Source: Prosapia bicincta
Taxonomy: Eukaryota > Arthropoda > Insecta > Hemiptera > Cercopidae
Length of the DNA stretch: 64,000 nt
Assembly: GCA_036971475.1 (NCBI GenBank)
Contig: JBAIZL010000002.1
Coordinates: forward strand, 17,166,067-17,230,066
Direction: 5' to 3'
A program made the translations under genes and the position numbers. Shown piece by piece: positions 50,342 through 61,454 of this stretch; the first letter of the stretch is position 1, and the number at the start of each line of letters is the position of its first letter. The notes under the pieces were generated by a model. That model was not told the DNA's origin and ran no database searches. It saw only the letters and a list, made by a program, of their open reading frames with translations.

Positions 50342-51671
50342 CGAGGGTTGTCCAAAAATTAAAGACCGTTTTCATTTTATAAAGCAGGAAAATTTTATTT
50401 TAATAAAAAAAGTACATGGAGTTGTACGTACAGTTGTAAGTACATATAAAAACTATTTTTCAACGTAGTCCCCGTCAACATCTATGCACTTGCTTAGCCG
50501 GGGTATGAGCTTCTCATAGAAGTCTCCCGCCTGTGACCGCAAAAATTTCTCCACCTGTTCCTGGACTTCTTCATCAGTCTCGAAGCGTTTTCCAGATGTT
50601 CACCAAATGTTACTTCAGGTAAAGGAAAAGATGGAAATCGCTCGGTGCCAGATCGGGGCTGTAAGTTGGATGGCTAAGAACGTCCCATTTAAAGGAATCC
50701 AGGAGCGCGTTGGTGACCGCCGCAGTGTGGAGCCAAGCATTGTCATGCAACAAACAGACTCCCTTGCTCAATCTCCCTCGGCTCTTGGTTTGAATCGCTC
50801 TTCGAAGCTTTTTTAGAATTAACAATACCGAGCAGCGTTAATTGCAGTGCCATTAGGTAAAAATTCTACAAGAAGAGCTCCTTGATGGTCCCAAAAGACT
50901 GTTGCCATGATTTTTTTGCAGAGATTGTTTGGCGAAATTTTTTGACGCGAGGTGATGTGGAGTGACGCCATGTCATGGATTGCTGTTTGGACTCAGGTGT
51001 GTGGTGGTACGTCCACATTTCATCGCCAGTCAGAATTTAGTCCAAAAACTCCTCCCCCTCCCTGTTGAAACGATCCAAAAACCTTTGTACACTTTCCACG
51101 CGATTTTCTTTGTGAACTTCGGTCAACATTTTTGGCATCCAACGAGCACACACTTTTCGATAACCTAATTTTTCCGTCAAAATTGTTTGAATTGTTGATT
51201 TACTTACTTCAGGTATCATTTCGGCAAGATCTCGGATCGTCAGACGACGATTTTCTCGAAGTTTTTCTTCAATTTTCAACATTAATGCTTTGTCAACCAA
51301 TGATTTCCTCTCCCTCCCTTCTTCATCATGGACGTTGGTTCTGCCACTTGAATACTCTGTACACCACTTCCTGATATTGCGTTCATTCGTAACATTACCG
51401 TAAATGGCCTTCACACGTCGATAAATATCGACAGGGCGCAATTTTTCCACGTGAAGGAATCGGATGACAGAGCGAACTTCACAACTGGCGGGATTCGGTA
51501 CTGGGACATCGCTAACAACTGCCAAGAACACACTAATAAAGGTACAGGTGCATGCGACGCCTCATTTTAGAGGAGAGAGGCAAAGCTACAAGGTAGTCCT
51601 GCCACCTAGCGGAATATTTCACCGGTGCAGCGGTAAAATTCAAACGGTTTTTAATTTTTGGACAACCCTCA
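50342..51671 (-). mobile_element. Full-length mariner transposon, 1,330 bp
   Basis: Inverted ends: GAGGGTTGTCCAAAAATTAA on the left (from 50343) and its complement at the right end (to 51670), flanked by TA at 50340-50341 and 51672-51673. The length is normal for mariner. The transposase lies on the minus strand, antisense to SHPRH. Confidence 0.95.
50600..51531 (-). pseudogene. Mariner transposase, DD34D, disrupted
   Basis: From 51531 the minus strand encodes the N-terminal HTH region (RSVIRFLHVEKLRPVDIYRRV; later LTIRDLAEMIPEVSKSTIQTI) to a stop at 51037. The catalytic part follows: TGDE (Asp at 51022), HDNAWLH (Asp at 50742) and APSDFH (Asp at 50637); the last two Asp are separated by 34 residues, the mariner signature. 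A stop after FLD, further stops near 50,830 and a frameshift there break the gene, so it cannot encode active transposase. Confidence 0.93.
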
Positions 51672-53109
51672 TATTTACAAAAGCTTTAAATAATTAATGT
51701 TTTGTAACTATACAATATCGTTTATTAATAAAAGAAAGATTATGTTATATGTTTGATTTTTACATTATAAGATGTTACTAAATTAAATTAAAATTATATG
51801 TTTCTATTTATACTTCCATTGGGAGAGGAAATTCTCAAAACATGATCATATACGCAGAACCATCCCTGGATTGCCAGGGATAAATAATATATAAAAGAGA
51901 GAATTTAAAACAAACTTCAAGACTATTAATATTTTAAAAAATAAAACAAAGCAAATAATATATTTGCAAACAGGCATTTGAAACTTAGTATTTGTGTCGT
52001 AGTACTTATGTATGAAAACAAAGACACTTTGTGTCAATGTGGAACAGCAGGGCAGGTTGATCTATTAATTGTTTTTACCAGAATCACCAACCTAAGAAAA
52101 AAATAAAATTTTCTACATAGCTACTTTAAACCACACAGAATGTCACACCAGAATTCAAAAATGCCAAACTATAACCTTTTTTGAATTAGAATGCCAAAAA
52201 AATGAAGCTGGGTTGTATTTGGCTTCTAAGTGGTTATGACAAAAAACGTTGCTGGATATTCCATGGCTTCTTAGTATGGCACCAGGGCTGTTGCTCTTAT
52301 GGTCAAAGCTAAAACATTTATTGCTATTGGCGATCTATACCTGGCAGTGGAGTGCAAAGGTTTAATTGATTCATATTATAAATCTATGAATCTTGTATTA
52401 ATTAGCTTAGAAAATGTTGTTTAACAGAAACGTCATCAATATTGTCAAAAAATTAACAAAATCTGTACTTTTTGTAGCTACACTCTACTACTTTACAGTA
52501 AACAATCTCTTATCCAGCCTTGATTATACATATTGTTGGATCGGTTTTAGGTGTATCAATAGCGACAATAGTATTTGTTGCTTTTACAACAACAACAAAA
52601 ATATTTTATAATCACTCAAGTTTGTATTATTTATAATTGTAATAATTTATGTTTAACTTCTTGTAGTCAGAACATATTTCCAACCATTAGAAGTATCCAG
52701 CTACAAGTTCCTGTAAAATACATAAAACCTCTTTTGCCTGTTTATGATATTGGTTTGTCTTGTCAAATTCTTATGCCAGTCCAAATATTTTTGAAATTGT
52801 ATCTCTTTTAATCAGAATCACTCACAACCGATCTACAGTTCAAACCAAAATCAAGCCCCTATTACACACTACTACTGATATACTTCTAGGTTGTTTCATT
52901 TATTATTCTTGGCAAGCTTTGGTTCTAGTCATAATCTCTTTTCTCTTCCTTGAAATCTATTTAGTCTATCATTTAATTATAGTGTAAGTAAAGGTTGCCT
53001 CAGCAGATTCTAATTGGTTTCAGAATAAGCTCGAAAATGAGAACACTTAATTTAATTAATAACTGTATAAAACAACTGTGGTGTAATGTTTAATTTAAAT
53101 AAATGAAAC

Positions 53110-53170
53110 CTCTATACCACAAATTACTTTTTCTTTTATTTAAATTGTACAGCAATCATCCTCAGAGGTA
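53110..53170 (-). repeat. PLE tail relic with truncated hammerhead
   Basis: Minus strand CCTCTGAGGATGATTGC, then TGTACA, then a tail ending AATTTGTGGTATAGAGGTTT, matching the terminus at 23.54-23.62 kb. The 3' half of stem II and GAA are deleted. Confidence 0.55.
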
Positions 53171-53453
53171 ATTTACAATAAAAATACATTCAAGTAACAT
53201 TTTTCATCAAATATATACACTACTTCACCATGCCCTTTTACATTTTCTGACCATTCACGTTTCAGTAAATTCCCCCCTCTCAAACTAGGTCTGGTCTCTC
53301 AAATTCCGTGAAGAGTTACCGTTACACATGTATCAATTTTAACCAAAATACAATTATATGTATGTTTTATTTTACAAAACTACAACTATCTCCTAATTAA
53401 TCACTTAAACAATAGTTTATGACTATCCGAACTTTATATTTAGTAAATTTGTT

Positions 53454-54029
53454 AAAACTTACTGAGACAAAACGTTTTCGATCGCTATGTGCCGATCTTC
53501 ATCAGTGTCTTCTGCTTGGAGATGTTGGGTCAAGCGGTGACGGTTTTAAAGGTAAGTTTTCGATAGTATCAAAGAGTATGTGTGATTTGTATTGTGTTTG
53601 TTCGTTTAATATGTTTGTATTTTGTGTATCTGTAAATTTCATATTGTTCTAGTGTGTTGAGATGTGGTCCTTTTTTGTTGTAATTAATGAATATAATTGA
53701 GAGATTGGGATAGGCCCTTTATCACCATTTAATAAATTGTTTTCGTCATATTTATGTATTTACAAACTTTCAAAACTATTCAACAGACCTTTTGATGTAA
53801 CATTTTTCACTAATTTAAGATTATTTATTTCTAAAGAATGTTTGGTGTTTAAGATGTGTTCTGCGATGCTTAATTTTTTCGGTCTTTGAAATTTTATATG
53901 GCTAATATGCTCTTCAAACCTGGTTGATATTTTTCTTTTTTTTACTATATAAATTATATTACAAGAATTACAATTTACTTTATAAATCCCAGATTTACCT
54001 AAGATCTTTATTTTTATCTTTTGGATTAC
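53454..54029 (-). mobile_element. 5'-truncated PLE with 14-bp target duplication
   Basis: Flanked by the direct repeat TTAGTAAATTTGTT (53440-53453 and 54030-54043). The minus strand encodes a GIY-YIG endonuclease from 53,990: SGIYKVNCNSC, then YIVKK (usual YIG), TRFEEHISHIK, SIAEHILNTKHS, with a one-base shift in a run of eight A. The C-terminal end (KGPHLNTLEQYEIY-like with stops) reaches about 53,650, and a hammerhead lies 11 bp from the 3' end. Confidence 0.88.
53465..53510 (-). ncRNA. Type I hammerhead ribozyme candidate
   Basis: Minus strand: stem I AGACA/TGTCT, core CTGATGA (53499-53505), one unpaired A, stem II GATCG/CGATC around an 8-nt loop, GAA, self-complementary stem III AACGTT, T at the cleavage position (53470). 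All helices pair perfectly. It sits at the 3' end of a PLE with clear target duplications. A relic of the same sequence is at 14.2 kb. Confidence 0.78.
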
Positions 54030-54647
54030 TTAGTAAATTTGTTCATGTTAGGCTTTTGTGAGCTACTTTTAAATTTACATTTTTAAAAACTTTTTCTAAA
54101 CCATATTGTTAAATTCCTATTGATAATGTATTTATTAATATTTTTGTCTGATCTTTTTTTCTTTTTTTCACTCTGGCAGGCTCAACTGTCTTTCTCTCCT
54201 CTTCTCTGCCTGCCATTATTCCGCCACCACTTAATAGATGTCAAAACAAAACACAAAGCAAAGGTAGTTACAATTTCTCCAGTTATACAGACTGAAATGG
54301 CTATAACTGAAGTTATATTGTAATTGTGAAGTAAAGTTCACTTTTTTATTTTAAATAAATCATTACTCTTATTAGATGTGTTTGTCATGCTTTGAATCTG
54401 TTTATAAATCAATGATAAACGTTTTGTCTGGCCTATTACATTAAAACGGAACTTTTAAATGGCTTCTCCTAATGACCAAAATGTTGACTAAATTCATTAT
54501 TAGAAAATACGATGTAGGCTTTTATAAGTTAGATGAATCAAGAATCGGAATTAAATTTTTAGAATCAAATACGGAATTTGAATCAAATTTGTTTTGGTAT
54601 CACCCCGTCATATATAACAATAATATCGAGTAAGATTTTTAAAATAT

Positions 54648-54651
<4 letters not shown>

Positions 54652-54691
<40 letters not shown>
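54652..54691. repeat. (TA)n microsatellite
   Basis: Pure TA tract followed by a short GT-rich stretch, 80 bp before the next exon. Confidence 0.95.
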
Positions 54692-54694
<3 letters not shown>

Positions 54695-54772
54695 GTGTTT
54701 GTGTTTGTATATAAGGGAGAGAGAAATATTTTATAAATTACATTAATCTATTCCATAAAATTCTCTTTGAAG

Positions 54773-55010
54773 GTGTTGCGGAAAGAAATTTATTTTGCTG
54801 ACACACCTACAGAAGGAAGACAGCTTCGCCATGCAAAGCGATTTTTTGCACCAACATCGCCTTTAACTTGCATTCAGTGGTGGAGGCTGTGTTTAGATGA
54901 AGCTCAAATGGTAGAAGGTATCACAACAAAAACTGCAGAAATGGCAAAAAAGTTTAATGTCATTCATAAATGGGCTGTGACTGGAACCCCTATTCAGAAG
55001 TCAGTGCATG
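54773..55010 (+). CDS. SHPRH: SHPRH exon with DEAQ box (motif II)
   Basis: Follows CTTTGAAG in phase 0. VLRKEIYFADTP, RQLRHAKRF, then WWRLCLDEAQMVE: the DEAQ form of the Walker B/DEAH box (54896-54907) is a known SHPRH feature. WAVTGTPIQ is motif III. Ends at GTTAGT, phase 1. Catalytic residues are intact. Confidence 0.95.
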
Positions 55011-55283
55011 GTTAGTATACGAAGTTTTATTTCTTTCAGAATACTGATTTTTCATCGAAACAGTGGATTTATTCAATAGTGTAGACCTTCGATATTTTAA
55101 CACTTTGTGAACTTGAGAAGGTTCGAAGTATGGAAATGTCGAACTAACCCTATATTATAACCAGATAAATGTAACTTTTTACCCAGTGAAAAATATATAA
55201 ACTACTAAAAAAAAATTCTTATTCAACTTTTTTTACTCATATACATGTAAGAATTTATATTTAAATAGAGATTTAAACATATA

Positions 55284-57080
55284 CTGTATTGCTTCAAATT
55301 TAAGATTCACTTCTTTTCACAAAATGAAGGGCAAATATTTCGGGTGCGTCTTAAATTTGAGGTACTAAGTGGCATTTACACAAGTAAACAGAAATATTGT
55401 TATTGTAGAAATATTGTAGTCTTCAGTCGATTTCGCCATACATGAGGAAACGGACAGTCAATAAGCATCAGTAACAAGAAATGACTCATCCACTTTTTCG
55501 ATAAATAGACTATCGCCCTACCCAAACATCTTAGTAGGCCTACGCGTAGCTGTAAATGTCCGTTCAGTTGTACTCCGTTAGCCGTTCAGTCACCATGGAA
55601 AATGTTTAAGCATAAGGTCATTTTATGTCCCAAAAAGTTCAAAAATCATGAAGCTGGTAGGCAGTTTACAGTAAATGAAGCGAATGTGCATCGTTGGCTT
55701 AGTATGATAAACTCTCAAAAACATCTTTTTGGGACTGAAACAAGGAAAATATCCAGAAATTGATCCAGATGTTTTAACCTACTTCAAGGAACTTCCTGTA
55801 GCACAAGAAGCATTAATGTTAAAAGCCAAAGAAATTGCCACACAACACGATCTTCAATTTAAAGATAGTCGTGAATGGTGTGAAAAATTCATGAAGAGAC
55901 AATGTCTGTCATAGAACCACCATTTGCCAAAAGCTACTATCTGATTAGGAGGATAAATTAATGCAATATCAATGTTACATACTACAACTTCGATTGAAGA
56001 AACAATATAATCTCAGTCAAATCGGTAATGCTGATGAAGTTGCTGTTTTCTTTGACACGCCACATAATTACACTGTAAGTGAAAAGGGATAAAAACAAAT
56101 TTCGGTAAAAGCAACTGGCTACAAAAAGTTAAGATTTACAGTTATGTTAAGTACTACTGCAGATGGCAATAAATTACCGCCGTATGTAATTCTGAACAGG
56201 AAAACTATACCTACAGAAATGTTGTCGTGACTTAATTTGTTTGAGCACAAAAAAATGCCTAGATGACGAATTAACTTAGGATAGATTGGTTAGAGTGTGT
56301 ATGGGATTGTAGACCGGGTATACTTCTAAAACAAGACAGTATGTTGGTGATAGATGAATTTTATGGACATTCGGCAGATCACATTGAAAGGAAATTGACA
56401 AATGAAAAATGTGATTTAGTGATAACTCTCGGAGGTATGACAAGCCAGTTAGAGCCACTTGATGTTGGGGTTTATAAATCCTTTAAAAATTGTATGCGTG
56501 CACAATTCAAACAGTGGTTGGCTGAACATGACCATCCCCTTATACCAACCGGCAAAATTAAACGAGCTTCAGCAGCTACGATAGTGCAACAGGTTTTTAA
56601 AGCTTGGAAAGATTTGCCCCTGGCAATCATTACTAAATCCTTTTTGAAGTGCTGTTTGTTGGACGGGTCAGAAGATGATGTCTTTTGGAATCACAATAAT
56701 GCAAGCGAATCTGATTCAACATGCGACTCTGATGTAACTGTCAACGACAGTGAAACAACGTAAATCGAACAACGCAATTAGAAACCTAACAAGACTACTT
56801 ATGGTACTTAGTGATGACTAGTTTTTATGAACTAGAACCTGGTTTTGTGAACTACTAATGTGAACTGTTACTCTGTCAGGTATGTACTTCAACATAAATT
56901 ATTGTTTATGGGCCTACATAATATAGTTTTCCCTACTGTCCATTAGGTATTTTTATTTCTTACAAAAAACTGTTTCCTAAATACATAGTAAAACATTGGT
57001 GCGTCTTAAATTCGGTGGTTTTATTTTTTCCCAAAAATCAGTTCTTAACACAGGGTGCTCTTAAATTCGAAGTAGTACTG
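55284..57080 (+). mobile_element. pogo/Tigger-like DNA transposon, 1,797 bp
   Basis: Inverted ends CTGTATTGCTTCAAATTTAA and, from the right, CAGTACTACTTCGAATTTAA, each with TA outside (55282-55283, 57081-57082). Subterminal copies of GGTGCGTCTTAAATT occur at about 55,344 and 56,998 in the same orientation. Sense to SHPRH. Confidence 0.88.
55640..56763 (+). pseudogene. pogo-type transposase, DD35D, disrupted
   Basis: HTH region near 55,645-55,700 (GRQFTVNEANVHRWL). A CENP-B-like HTH follows at 55729-55914 (EALMLKAKEIA, REWCEKFMKR, then a stop). The DDE_1 catalytic core has GNADEVAVFFD (Asp at 56033), ADGNKLPPYVIL, VIDEFYGHS (Asp at 56353) and SQLEPLDVGVYKSFK (Asp at 56461), 35 residues between the last two. 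Stops and at least one frameshift interrupt it; 56341-56763 remains open for 140 codons. Confidence 0.9.
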
Positions 57081-57608
57081 TATGTTAATTTTACACACTA
57101 ATTCGCTAGAGTTAAGTAGTTACTTGTATATAGCCCACTAAGGATTAATTAATACAGTAATAATGTAAAAATATCTTAATTATAACTGATTTTACAAAAT
57201 TATTATTTTACTTATTTAGTTAGAGCTTAGCTAGTGAGAACTATCACAACAGTAAATAACAAAATAGCTAACTCAAAATCTCACCAAAAATTAGCTTTTA
57301 ATAAACAAACACACTAGTTCACAACAGACTAGTTTCAGCGACGATGTCGAGGAAGTTCTTAGTGAAGTGTAGGCGGTTTGATATTTTGCCTGCTCACATT
57401 ACGCGTTTGAATGTTAAATCCGATGAATTTCTGTATTATAGCACAACAAGCTTGATAAGTGAAACAAACTAGTTTCCGAAACATTGCATTATTAAAAGAA
57501 AATTCTTAACATTTATTCTTCAACTCGATGATCAATTATTTTCTCATTTATTTGATAAGTAAGTAAACATAAAAGTTAAAATTCATTTAAATTGAACTGT
57601 ATTTTTAG

Positions 57609-57873
57609 ATTTACACGGTTTGATAGAGTTTCTTAACATTACACCCTACAGTGATTCGAACGAATGGAAAGAATTAGTGAACAGTAAGAACAGATTCTTG
57701 GAGTTTTTGCCTCGAGTGTTGTGGAGAACAGCTAAGAAAGATGTGATGCAAGAGTTGGGTGTTCCTGAACAGAAGGTGGTCCAGCATTGGCTGGAGTTCT
57801 CCCCTGTGGAAATGTACTTCTATCAGACACAGCACACAGAGTGTTCTTCACTCTTTTTGCAGAAAGTAACAAG
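57609..57873 (+). CDS. SHPRH: SHPRH exon, inter-lobe region
   Basis: The phase-1 join with the DEAQ exon gives DLHGLIEFLNITPY, then FLPRVLWRTAKKDV, VVQHWLEFSPVEMYFYQTQH. These match the LFGLVVFL..PY, ILWRSAKKDV and HWLHFSPVE..FY blocks of SHPRH. Ends phase 2 at GTAAGG (57874). No disruption. Confidence 0.95.
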
Positions 57874-58665
57874 GTAAGGAAATAACTGGTGCTATATTAA
57901 TGCTAATCAGATTCTGTTTTGGAAACACACATAATTATAGAAATTGTTACAAATTAATTGACCTTCTGAGTCATGATTCTTGTTACTAATTCTTAGTATT
58001 GTTTTTAAACACTTATATAAAGTAGGGCCTACATGATACGAATGACATTTACACAGTTATGGACTTTCCATCAAATGCAGAGTCTCCCGAAATTATAAAC
58101 CTTCTTTCTTCGCATCTCCTTTTTATCCCCTTAGCCTAACATTTTCTTCATGTAGTTCTTTTACCCTCTTTCCTTTAACCCATCCTTATCACTTTTTCTA
58201 TTTAATACATCCACCTCATTTCCAAATCTTTCATGTTGTGACAATTCTATCTTCTTCTTTAGCTTATCATTCAGTCTCTCTGTTTCTCCTCTTGGCTACT
58301 TACTGACCCCAAACCTAATCCCCCTACATCCCAAACCCTCTCTATCTCCATCTATCTCACACGCATATACACACTCACACACACACTTACAGAAATTTCA
58401 GAAACATTTTGTTTAACCAATGTGTAATATGAAACAAGAACTATAGCATATTTCATAAACACCAGAAAAGTTTTGTATTTCAGTATAAATGTGTGATTTA
58501 AATTGTGTAGGGTAATTATTATACTGGAAAAGATAAATTAAATGTGTTGGTAAATTAACTTTATGAAAGTTATTCGTCTGTGTGTTTAAGATGATTGATA
58601 ACTTAATATCAAAATTAATTTTGTTGTGTTTGTAGTAAGTTGATGCATTTTATTTCTGTTGTCAG
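57874..58665 (+). other. SHPRH intron (792 bp)
   Basis: GTAAGG donor, CTGTTGTCAG acceptor. A pyrimidine- and CA-rich stretch lies at 58,140-58,390; no transposon recognised. Confidence 0.75.
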
Positions 58666-58768
58666 ATTCAAAGACTTGAATGTAACTTTAAACAGCATTG
58701 ACCGGCGCTTGGTGAATGGGTTAATGTTACCATTGCTACGAATACGACAGGCATGTTCTCATCCTCAG
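58666..58768 (+). CDS. SHPRH: SHPRH exon, last visible
   Basis: Continues phase 2 to RFKDLNVTL, SIDRRLVNGLMLPLLRIRQACSHPQ, the LLRLRQAC.HPQ block at the end of this conserved region. Ends in phase 0 at GTAAGA. The second helicase lobe and RING finger are not in the window, so the gene continues past 64,000. Confidence 0.93.
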
Positions 58769-59205
58769 GTAAGAGCAAAGAAAACACAAAGCATTTGAAT
58801 ATTCACCCTTTCAATGGCATTGTTTGAATAAATCGGTTTTTGTATATGTTCTTATTTTGCTAAGGGCTGGTTTAATCAGCAATACACGTATTTTGTGAGC
58901 GACATATGTACTCTAATCCTATAATATTGGCTTTTGTATGTTTGTTTAAAAAATTTTATGTTTGTAATGAAGGCTATTTCTTAATAATTTTCATAAAATG
59001 AAAGAAAAAGAGTTCCTTCATGACATTCGTAATTTTTTATATGTATATAACCACAGAATTAGAGAACAAACATTCCTAATACAACATCGTTAATAAATTG
59101 TATTTGTTATAATATATTGAAATGTAAAATCAAAGTGGTCAAAAAGATATACTGAATTATATATGAGAAGTATGTGGTTGAGGTTTTTCTTACATGGTTT
59201 TTCTA
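58769..59205 (+). other. SHPRH intron sequence, no insertion recognised
   Basis: Start of the intron that runs to the window end. AT-rich, no coding similarity. Confidence 0.6.
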
Positions 59206-59540
59206 CGAGGCGTATACTGAAACTAAGTACTGTTTCATTCTACTGCCGCCGTAGCGCTGCAATCGGTGTTCCGCGCATGTGCACTAGTCGTCCTTGTTCA
59301 CTGACTATTGAGTCACGCCATTTTAGTTGTTGTACATTGTGTTTTCAGTTTTCTCTGAACGTTTAAAATGTTTAAGACAATAAGTGTTCCCGCCGATTCT
59401 GAGATTAGTTCTGTAATAAGATTTTTGTACGCAAGGAATGTGAAACTGGCTGAAATTTATCGTAAACTTCGAGATGTTTACGGGGAAGACGGATATACGG
59501 AACAATAAGGTCCCTCTGAGTTTTAGTAATAATAATAATA
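59206..59540 (+). mobile_element. Mariner 5' end fragment with HTH relic
   Basis: Starts CGAGGCGTATACTG after TA, like the ends of the element at 62286-63067. ATG 59368 opens 46 codons (SSVIRFLYARNVKLAEIYRKL, then VYGED) to TAA 59506, the first part of a mariner transposase HTH. The 3' part is missing. Confidence 0.8.
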
Positions 59541-59542
59541 AT

Positions 59543-59660
59543 AACTTCATAAAGTCAGTGCAACAGAAAAAATAATGGACAACATGAAATATCACAATAT
59601 ATATATATTGATATTTTACGTTGTCCATTTTTTTTCCATTGCACTGACTTTATGAAGTTG
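59543..59660. repeat. Inverted repeat (hairpin), about 52-bp arms
   Basis: AACTTCATAAAGTCAGTGCA and its complement bound the structure; the arms also share ATGGACAAC/GTTGTCCAT. The spacer is TA-rich. It abuts the PLE inverted repeat that follows. Confidence 0.85.
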
Positions 59661-60215
59661 ATATATTACTATTGTAAATACTTTTATCCACCACTAAGTG
59701 CAATAATTTTACCTTGTGATGAGGCACCTTTTGGTCACTTGACCATTGTCGAATAAGAAGGAAAACGACCAGATCATTTAAAATAAGATTTGAAGAACAT
59801 TACAGAGCATTCAAAAATAAAAATACAAAAGTATCAAATGTTGCAGCACACCTAATATCACATAAACATGAAATAACAAACTACGAAAATAACCTAACCA
59901 TACTTGAAATAAATAATAACCCAATAGAATTAAACTCACTAGAAAAATAACACATTTATAAAAACACACACAATTAATGAACCTACAGACAACATATACA
60001 GAAGACATACTATATAAAAACATCGTACACGCAGATTAAGAGAATATGCGTGTAACGTCAACAAATACCAACATCACGGACCGAACATCTACACTAGAAA
60101 AATATCAGTGATTCGACAATGGTCAAGTGACCGAAAGGTGCCTCGTCAAAACAAGGTAAAATTATTGCACTTATTGGTGGATAAAAGTATTTACAAGTAA
60201 TATATCAACTTCATA
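59655..60215 (+). mobile_element. PLE remnant between 105-bp inverted repeats
   Basis: The arms (about 59,655-59,757 and 60,113-60,215) are inverted copies with scattered differences, including GGTCACTTGACCATTGTCGA. Between them, 59,778-59,955 encodes the PLE endonuclease C-terminus (RFEEHYRAFKNK, VAAHLISHKHEI, then LNSLEK and a stop). Inverted terminal repeats are known in PLEs. Confidence 0.7.
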
Positions 60216-61454
60216 TATATATTCCTCTTGAATTTATAATGTAATATTACCTTGTTTAATCTTTAATTATATTTTTTAAACACATTTTTATTATGTTTCT
60301 TTAAGATTTTAGAGTAGGTGCAATGATTATTTAAAAAAAGAAAAATTGACTATGTTAGAATGTCCAAAAAATGCAGTTTTGTGGTTTTAAACTGATCAGC
60401 TCATAGGCTATTGTTGTCTTAAATACACACCTAATATTTTATACTTACAAATACACGCTGAGAGTTAACAAACGTTTTTTTGTTAAATCAAGTCTAAATG
60501 AATTATTAGAGAAGTTTTTCAGAAAATTATGTTCAAATTTATATTATGTTAGAAAAAGTTACTTAAGTTTTCAATTAACAAATGCAAATAATATAAACAA
60601 TCTAAATCAAATTTTTTTTTTATTGATATCAGTTTGCAAAATAACCACTACTTACTGATATTTTTCGGCAGACATGTTTCATACTAGATCAGTGCATTGT
60701 TCAATGCTGTGAGTCATGGACAAGACTGCAAATCTGGTGAAAAATATCGGTAAGTAGTGGTTGTTTGCTAAGTAATATCAATAAAAATAGTTATCTAAAA
60801 ATCCTTCAGATGTATAACACAAAAACTGCAAACCTAAATCAAGTTAGATTTGCAAGTCTTACAAAGAAGTTAATGTGCTCTGCATATTGCACAACTAGAA
60901 TTGTTGAGTATACACATTGCAATGATCAGTTAACTCTGGATATTAATTAATAAAGAAATATAGGGAGTACAATAATAGTGAAATAAATAAACCAGGCATT
61001 AATTTAGAGAAAATATTAACATAAAATGGTATACAAGTTCTATTCTCATTTGACATTTGACTGTGTGAGTTTTGTCTGTTTCTTAACATAAATATTTTTT
61101 TCATGTTTTTTTCCATAATAGTTCCATGTATTTCAAGAAAATCACTGATTGTCTTTTTTATCTGTTATCGTCGTTATTATCTATTATGATCGTTATCACC
61201 AACCATTGCAACTAACATCATTGAGTAGTCAGGATTAGACATTGAAAAATGTTAAAATTTCTCTTAAGAGATTTTGATCTAAAGCTTCTTTCATTTTAAA
61301 TTTTTTTTCAAATTAGGAGTGTACCATTTATGTAACCACAGTACCTAGACGTAAATATAGATATCTCCTATTTCTGATTCTGGGGGACTTACTTTATAAA
61401 GTCGTTTCAACAGGCGACAAATTTTTTAGTAGGTCCTATTAGTTTTCATAGATA
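60216..61454 (+). other. Intronic AT-rich DNA with an inverted PLE terminus
   Basis: 60,626-60,675 and 60,736-60,790 are inverted to each other (CCACTACTTACTGATAT and ATATCGGTAAGTAGTGG). The segment 60,665-60,710, minus strand, is homologous to the terminus at 25,427-25,500 and has TTGAACA, a stem, GAA, palindromic ACATGT and stem I GCA/TGC: a decayed hammerhead. Nothing else recognised. Confidence 0.5.

Larger units (their letters stand above)
50063..54772 (+). other. SHPRH intron (4.7 kb) with mariner and PLE insertions
   Basis: GTAATT donor, CTTTGAAG acceptor. Contains a mariner (50342-51671), a hammerhead-tail relic (53110-53170), a PLE (53454-54029) and a TA microsatellite (54652-54691). 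51674-53100 shows nothing else recognisable. Confidence 0.8.
55011..57608 (+). other. SHPRH intron (2.6 kb) with a pogo-type transposon
   Basis: GTTAGT donor, ATTTTTAG acceptor. Besides the transposon (55284-57080), 57,300-57,500 contains two further GAAAC motifs preceded by short complementary stems (for example GAAAC/GTTTC at 57,460-57,480), perhaps decayed PLE termini. Confidence 0.75.
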
